A stretch of 21,555 bases of DNA from a virus: IMG/VR virus record IMGVR_UViG_3300031746_000197, positions 1-21,555 of that record; one strand, 5' to 3'. The notes below the pieces were generated by a model. That model did no database searches. It was not told the origin of the DNA and worked only from the letters and a program-made list of their open reading frames with translations. Shown one piece after another: positions 18,862-21,555 of the stretch. The position numbers were made by a program, and so were the translations under genes. Numbering within the stretch: the first letter of the stretch is position 1; each line of letters starts with the position of its first letter.

Positions 18862-21555
18862 TTGGCCGACTGGACTACCCCGACCGCCATCCACTCCGTC
18901 TGCGGGGAGACTACCACCTATTACGATCACCTCACGATCGACAGTGACACCGCGACCATGTGGGCGCACGTCACGGCCGAGTACCACTGGATCATCTTCG
19001 ACCTCGGCGTCGCGAAGGTCGTATCCAAGGTCCAGCTCTACCAGACGGTGGCGGCAGGCAACCGCTGGGGCGGCACCTCCGGGGCAACTGTTTATGTCAG
19101 CACCTCGGTCGATAGCTGGGGCGATTCTGTCTGGGAAGGGCTTCTCAACGCGGGGTCGGGCTGGCAGGAGTCGGGGGCGTTCTCTAAGACGGGCCGCTAC
19201 GTCAAGATGGTCAGCTTGCGGAGTAGCAACGCTGACCGAATGTGCGAGATGCAGGCGGAATGCACCCTCATTCCGCCGGAGCCCTCTGCGACCCTGTCGG
19301 GCAGCGGCACGCTGACAGCAGCCTGCTATGACCCCGACACGATCCTGCTCACGATGGCGTCTGGGGAGAACACCCCGCACGGCTCTGGCTACGCATCCGG
19401 CGTCGACAAGGCCTACATCTCCACCAAAACGACACCCTACAAGTTGTGTCGGTTTGACCCGACCACGATGGCCTACAGCGTTTACACCGGCGCGGCGGGC
19501 AGGCTGACGGCCCCTGCCCTTGTTGTCGTGGGGAGCACGGTCTACGTGGCGACGGCAGATGCCACGTATAGCTACATAGACCGCTTCGCCACAAGCACCT
19601 CGCCGCCATCCCTGGTCGGCTCTTGGAACCTGGGCGGCTATGGGGCGGGCGAGAGCATCGACAGCGACGGCACCTACCTGTATGTCGGGACCCCCACTAG
19701 ATATGTGCTGAAGGTGCGGATCAGCGATGGGGTGGTGACTGCCTCGCGACTGTTGACCAACCTGGGCGACAACTACATCCATGCGCTGCGCTACGATGCC
19801 GAAACTGGGAAGGTCTTCTGTACCACCATCAACGGGTACATCTACCGTCTCGCCGCTTCGGATTTGGCGGAGGAAGATTACGAAGCGACAGCAGCGCCCA
19901 CGCTCTCCGACGATATTGCCCTCTCCACCGGGTACATCTGGCTGCCCCCTGAAGCCGGGTATATAGCTGGTCGCAGCGGCTGGGTGATCAAGGTTTCGAA
20001 GACCGACCTGGCGGCTCAGACCCTCATGACCGTCGGGCCGAGCAACGCCACCTCTCTTGGGTGCTTCGAAGACCCAGGCGGAACCTACATCTGGGTGGCG
20101 TGGAGTGCCTCAAATCCGGTCAAGATTTCGCGCGTGAAGATCTCGGATGGCACGGTGGTGGTCTACTCCGTGGCGGGCGTGACCGTCCCGTACGCATCCG
20201 AAATCATCTTCGCGCCGGATGCAGACAAGCTGGTCGTCTCCCTCTATGGCGTCTCTCCCTTCCAGGTCTACAGATTCAACGACCTGGCGGTTCACTGGCC
20301 GGGCGTTCCAACCGTCTACGGCGCTGCTTCCCTATCCGGGAGCGGGACCGTTGTGGCGGCCGGTGACGTGGGGCTCACTGTGCAGGTTGCCGCCGCCGTG
20401 GATGACGGCGAGCTGTTCCCTATGGGTGGAACCTGGACGAACTCCACCACCTACATGGACATCGGGCGTAAGGATGTCCTTCCGCCTAACGGGGCTTGGA
20501 AGGACATCTTTGGCTGGTGGCGCTGGGCGGCCGTCAACGTCCCGCAGGGCGCGAACGTGACGGCGGCGAAGATACAGTTCAAGGCCCAATACACGGAGTC
20601 GACCGCTGTCGATCTGCGAGTCGAGGGCTGCGCGGAAGACGACTCCGATGCCCTCGCCTCCTACGTGGATTACGTCTCACGCCCCAAGCTACCCCTGGTC
20701 AACTGGAACGGCGTTGAGGGCTGGACGGCGGACGCCTGGCATTGGTCGACCGACATCTCGGCTATCGTCCAGGCGCTCGTCAACCGTCAGGGATGGGCGT
20801 CCGGCCAGGCGATGCAGGTCATCGTCAAGGGTATCGAGAGCGGCGTCTGGGCCGAGCGTCGGGCATACGCCTACGACACAGACCCGCTCTACGCCGCGAA
20901 GCTGAACGTCGAATGGTCTGGGGTATCGGAGGTAGGCGCCGCCGCCATCTCGGGCTCGGGGACGCTGACCGCCTCGGCGACCGTCACGAAGGTTGCCGCA
21001 GCGTCGCTGTCGGGCTCGGGCACAGTGACAGCAGTCGGCGCGAAGGCACACTTCGGCCAGGCCGCTCTGTCCGGCAGCGGCACGGCGACAGCAGCCGGAG
21101 CCCGTGTCCTTCGGGGCATCGCGGCCCTGGCCGGTTCGGGCGTCGCGAGCGCAGTCGCTGCGCTTGTCCTCACGGGTGCTGCCGTCCTGAGCGGGTCGGG
21201 CTCCGCGTCAGCAGTAGGCGGCGTCCAACGACCGGCGGCTGCGGGCCTGTCCGGGTCGGGCACTCTGGTGGCTACCGCTAGTGCCACGTCAGCCCATGCC
21301 GGTGCTGCCTCGCTTAGTGGGAGGGGCGTGGTCGGCCAAAGAATCAAGTATGGTAGCGGGCTCCTCTGGGGTGATGGCTGGGTTTGGGGGCGTGGCTACG
21401 TCGACGCGTCCGTCACGCGGGCTGGACAAGCCGCCCTCAGCGCCTCCGGGACGCTGGAAGCGCTCGGTGCGGTTGGCGGTGAAGCGCTCGGGAGAGCCGA
21501 CCTCAGTGGGGCTGGCACGCTCACGGCCCAAGGCACGCAAATCCACCGGGCCACC
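18862..21555 (+). CDS. Long multidomain tail fibre / receptor-binding protein (3' end beyond window)
   Basis: The frame is open for 898 codons from TTG 18862 to the window edge without a stop, so the gene is truncated by the window. Domains by residue: about 1-135 a discoidin (F5/8 type C)-like jelly roll (YHWIIFDLGVAKVVSKVQLY, GRYVKMVSLRSSN); 143-154 a first ALSGSGT-type linker; about 160-485 a beta-propeller-like region with repeated short strands (GTYLYVGTPTRYVLKVRISD, GKVFCTTINGYIYRL); 487-500 a second linker; about 514-691 a DNRLRE-like beta domain (WRWAAVNVPQGANVTAAKIQ, STDISAIVQALVNRQGWASG); and from 692 a run of roughly 20-residue Ser/Gly/Ala/Thr repeats. One repeat is interrupted by a Trp/Gly-rich stretch (LLWGDGWVWGRGY). 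It is likely the host-binding appendage and a candidate target of the enzyme encoded just upstream. Confidence 0.85.
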   Translation, partial: MADWTTPTAIHSVCGETTTYYDHLTIDSDTATMWAHVTAEYHWIIFDLGVAKVVSKVQLYQTVAAGNRWGGTSGATVYVSTSVDSWGDSVWEGLLNAGSGWQESGAFSKTGRYVKMVSLRSSNADRMCEMQAECTLIPPEPSATLSGSGTLTAACYDPDTILLTMASGENTPHGSGYASGVDKAYISTKTTPYKLCRFDPTTMAYSVYTGAAGRLTAPALVVVGSTVYVATADATYSYIDRFATSTSPPSLVGSWNLGGYGAGESIDSDGTYLYVGTPTRYVLKVRISDGVVTASRLLTNLGDNYIHALRYDAETGKVFCTTINGYIYRLAASDLAEEDYEATAAPTLSDDIALSTGYIWLPPEAGYIAGRSGWVIKVSKTDLAAQTLMTVGPSNATSLGCFEDPGGTYIWVAWSASNPVKISRVKISDGTVVVYSVAGVTVPYASEIIFAPDADKLVVSLYGVSPFQVYRFNDLAVHWPGVPTVYGAASLSGSGTVVAAGDVGLTVQVAAAVDDGELFPMGGTWTNSTTYMDIGRKDVLPPNGAWKDIFGWWRWAAVNVPQGANVTAAKIQFKAQYTESTAVDLRVEGCAEDDSDALASYVDYVSRPKLPLVNWNGVEGWTADAWHWSTDISAIVQALVNRQGWASGQAMQVIVKGIESGVWAERRAYAYDTDPLYAAKLNVEWSGVSEVGAAAISGSGTLTASATVTKVAAASLSGSGTVTAVGAKAHFGQAALSGSGTATAAGARVLRGIAALAGSGVASAVAALVLTGAAVLSGSGSASAVGGVQRPAAAGLSGSGTLVATASATSAHAGAASLSGRGVVGQRIKYGSGLLWGDGWVWGRGYVDASVTRAGQAALSASGTLEALGAVGGEALGRADLSGAGTLTAQGTQIHRAT
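20935..21555 (+). repeat. Tandem 60-bp-period coding repeats (LSGSGT array)
   Basis: About nine degenerate copies of a roughly 20-codon unit with core LSGSGT(L/V)TA follow one another, starting near 20935, 20998, 21061, 21121, 21181, 21238, 21304, 21430 and 21496. Two single copies lie earlier at 19288-19323 and 20320-20361, between the larger domains. Most neighbouring copies are spaced very close to 60 bases. The array continues past the window end. Confidence 0.85.

Noticed and set aside
18862-21555. Possible target of a diversity-generating retroelement in the fibre
   Set aside because: No reverse transcriptase, template repeat or adenine-rich variable region is visible in the window; the repeats are ordinary structural repeats.
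1-21555. tRNA genes, CRISPR arrays, insertion sequences, attachment sites
   Set aside because: The gaps between genes are mostly under 70 bases; no cloverleaf, regularly spaced direct repeats, transposase or integrase gene was seen.

Overview
The window is the virion-structure half of a tailed phage or prophage with a long, non-contractile tail (siphovirus type, class Caudoviricetes). The DNA is GC-rich (about 60% by eye), genes are packed with ATGA/GTGA/TGATG overlaps, and ATG, GTG and TTG starts are all used behind strong AGGAGG-type ribosome binding sites. This style is common in phages of actinobacteria and other high-GC hosts. No integrase, lysis, replication or regulatory gene is present, so host and lifestyle cannot be fixed from this sequence.

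Layout on the + strand: (1) DNA packaging: small terminase (119-553) and large terminase (550-2175). (2) Head: a portal fused to a MuF/SPP1 gp7-type minor head domain (2191-4161), an HK97-type prohead protease (4173-5156), an HK97-fold major capsid protein read from a TTG start (5221-6543), a charge-segregated small protein (6612-6911) and a beta-rich protein (6905-7336). (3) Neck: connector (7374-8015), HK97 gp10-like protein (8012-8503), two microproteins of 37 and 28 aa (8503-8616, 8616-8702) and a tail terminator (8704-9141). (4) Tail: tube protein (9157-10158), a coiled-coil protein (10171-10515), a beta-sandwich protein (10502-10867), tail assembly chaperones G and GT linked by a probable -1 frameshift (10921-11465) and a 1006-aa tape measure (11668-14688). 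(5) Tip and fibres: a Dit/Tal-like tip protein with an inserted carbohydrate-binding-like module (14688-16715), two small tail proteins (16715-16963, 17032-17427), a fused glycosyltransferase-methyltransferase (17487-18857), and a large multidomain fibre (18862 to beyond the window end) that is still open at base 21555.

The + strand genes form one late operon: terminase packages DNA through the portal into a protease-matured HK97-type head, the neck proteins close it, and the tail is built on the tape measure with the chaperones.

Three things do not fit the standard plan. First, a 50-aa membrane protein gene with a textbook ribosome binding site lies on the minus strand (11462-11614) between the tail chaperones and the tape measure. 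This is a plausible moron, perhaps for superinfection exclusion. Second, a bifunctional sugar-transfer plus methylation enzyme is translated directly ahead of a fibre full of Ser/Gly/Thr/Ala repeats, suggesting a dedicated virion-glycosylation cassette. Third, two matching hairpin-TTTCCAT-RBS leaders precede the major capsid gene and a tail gene.
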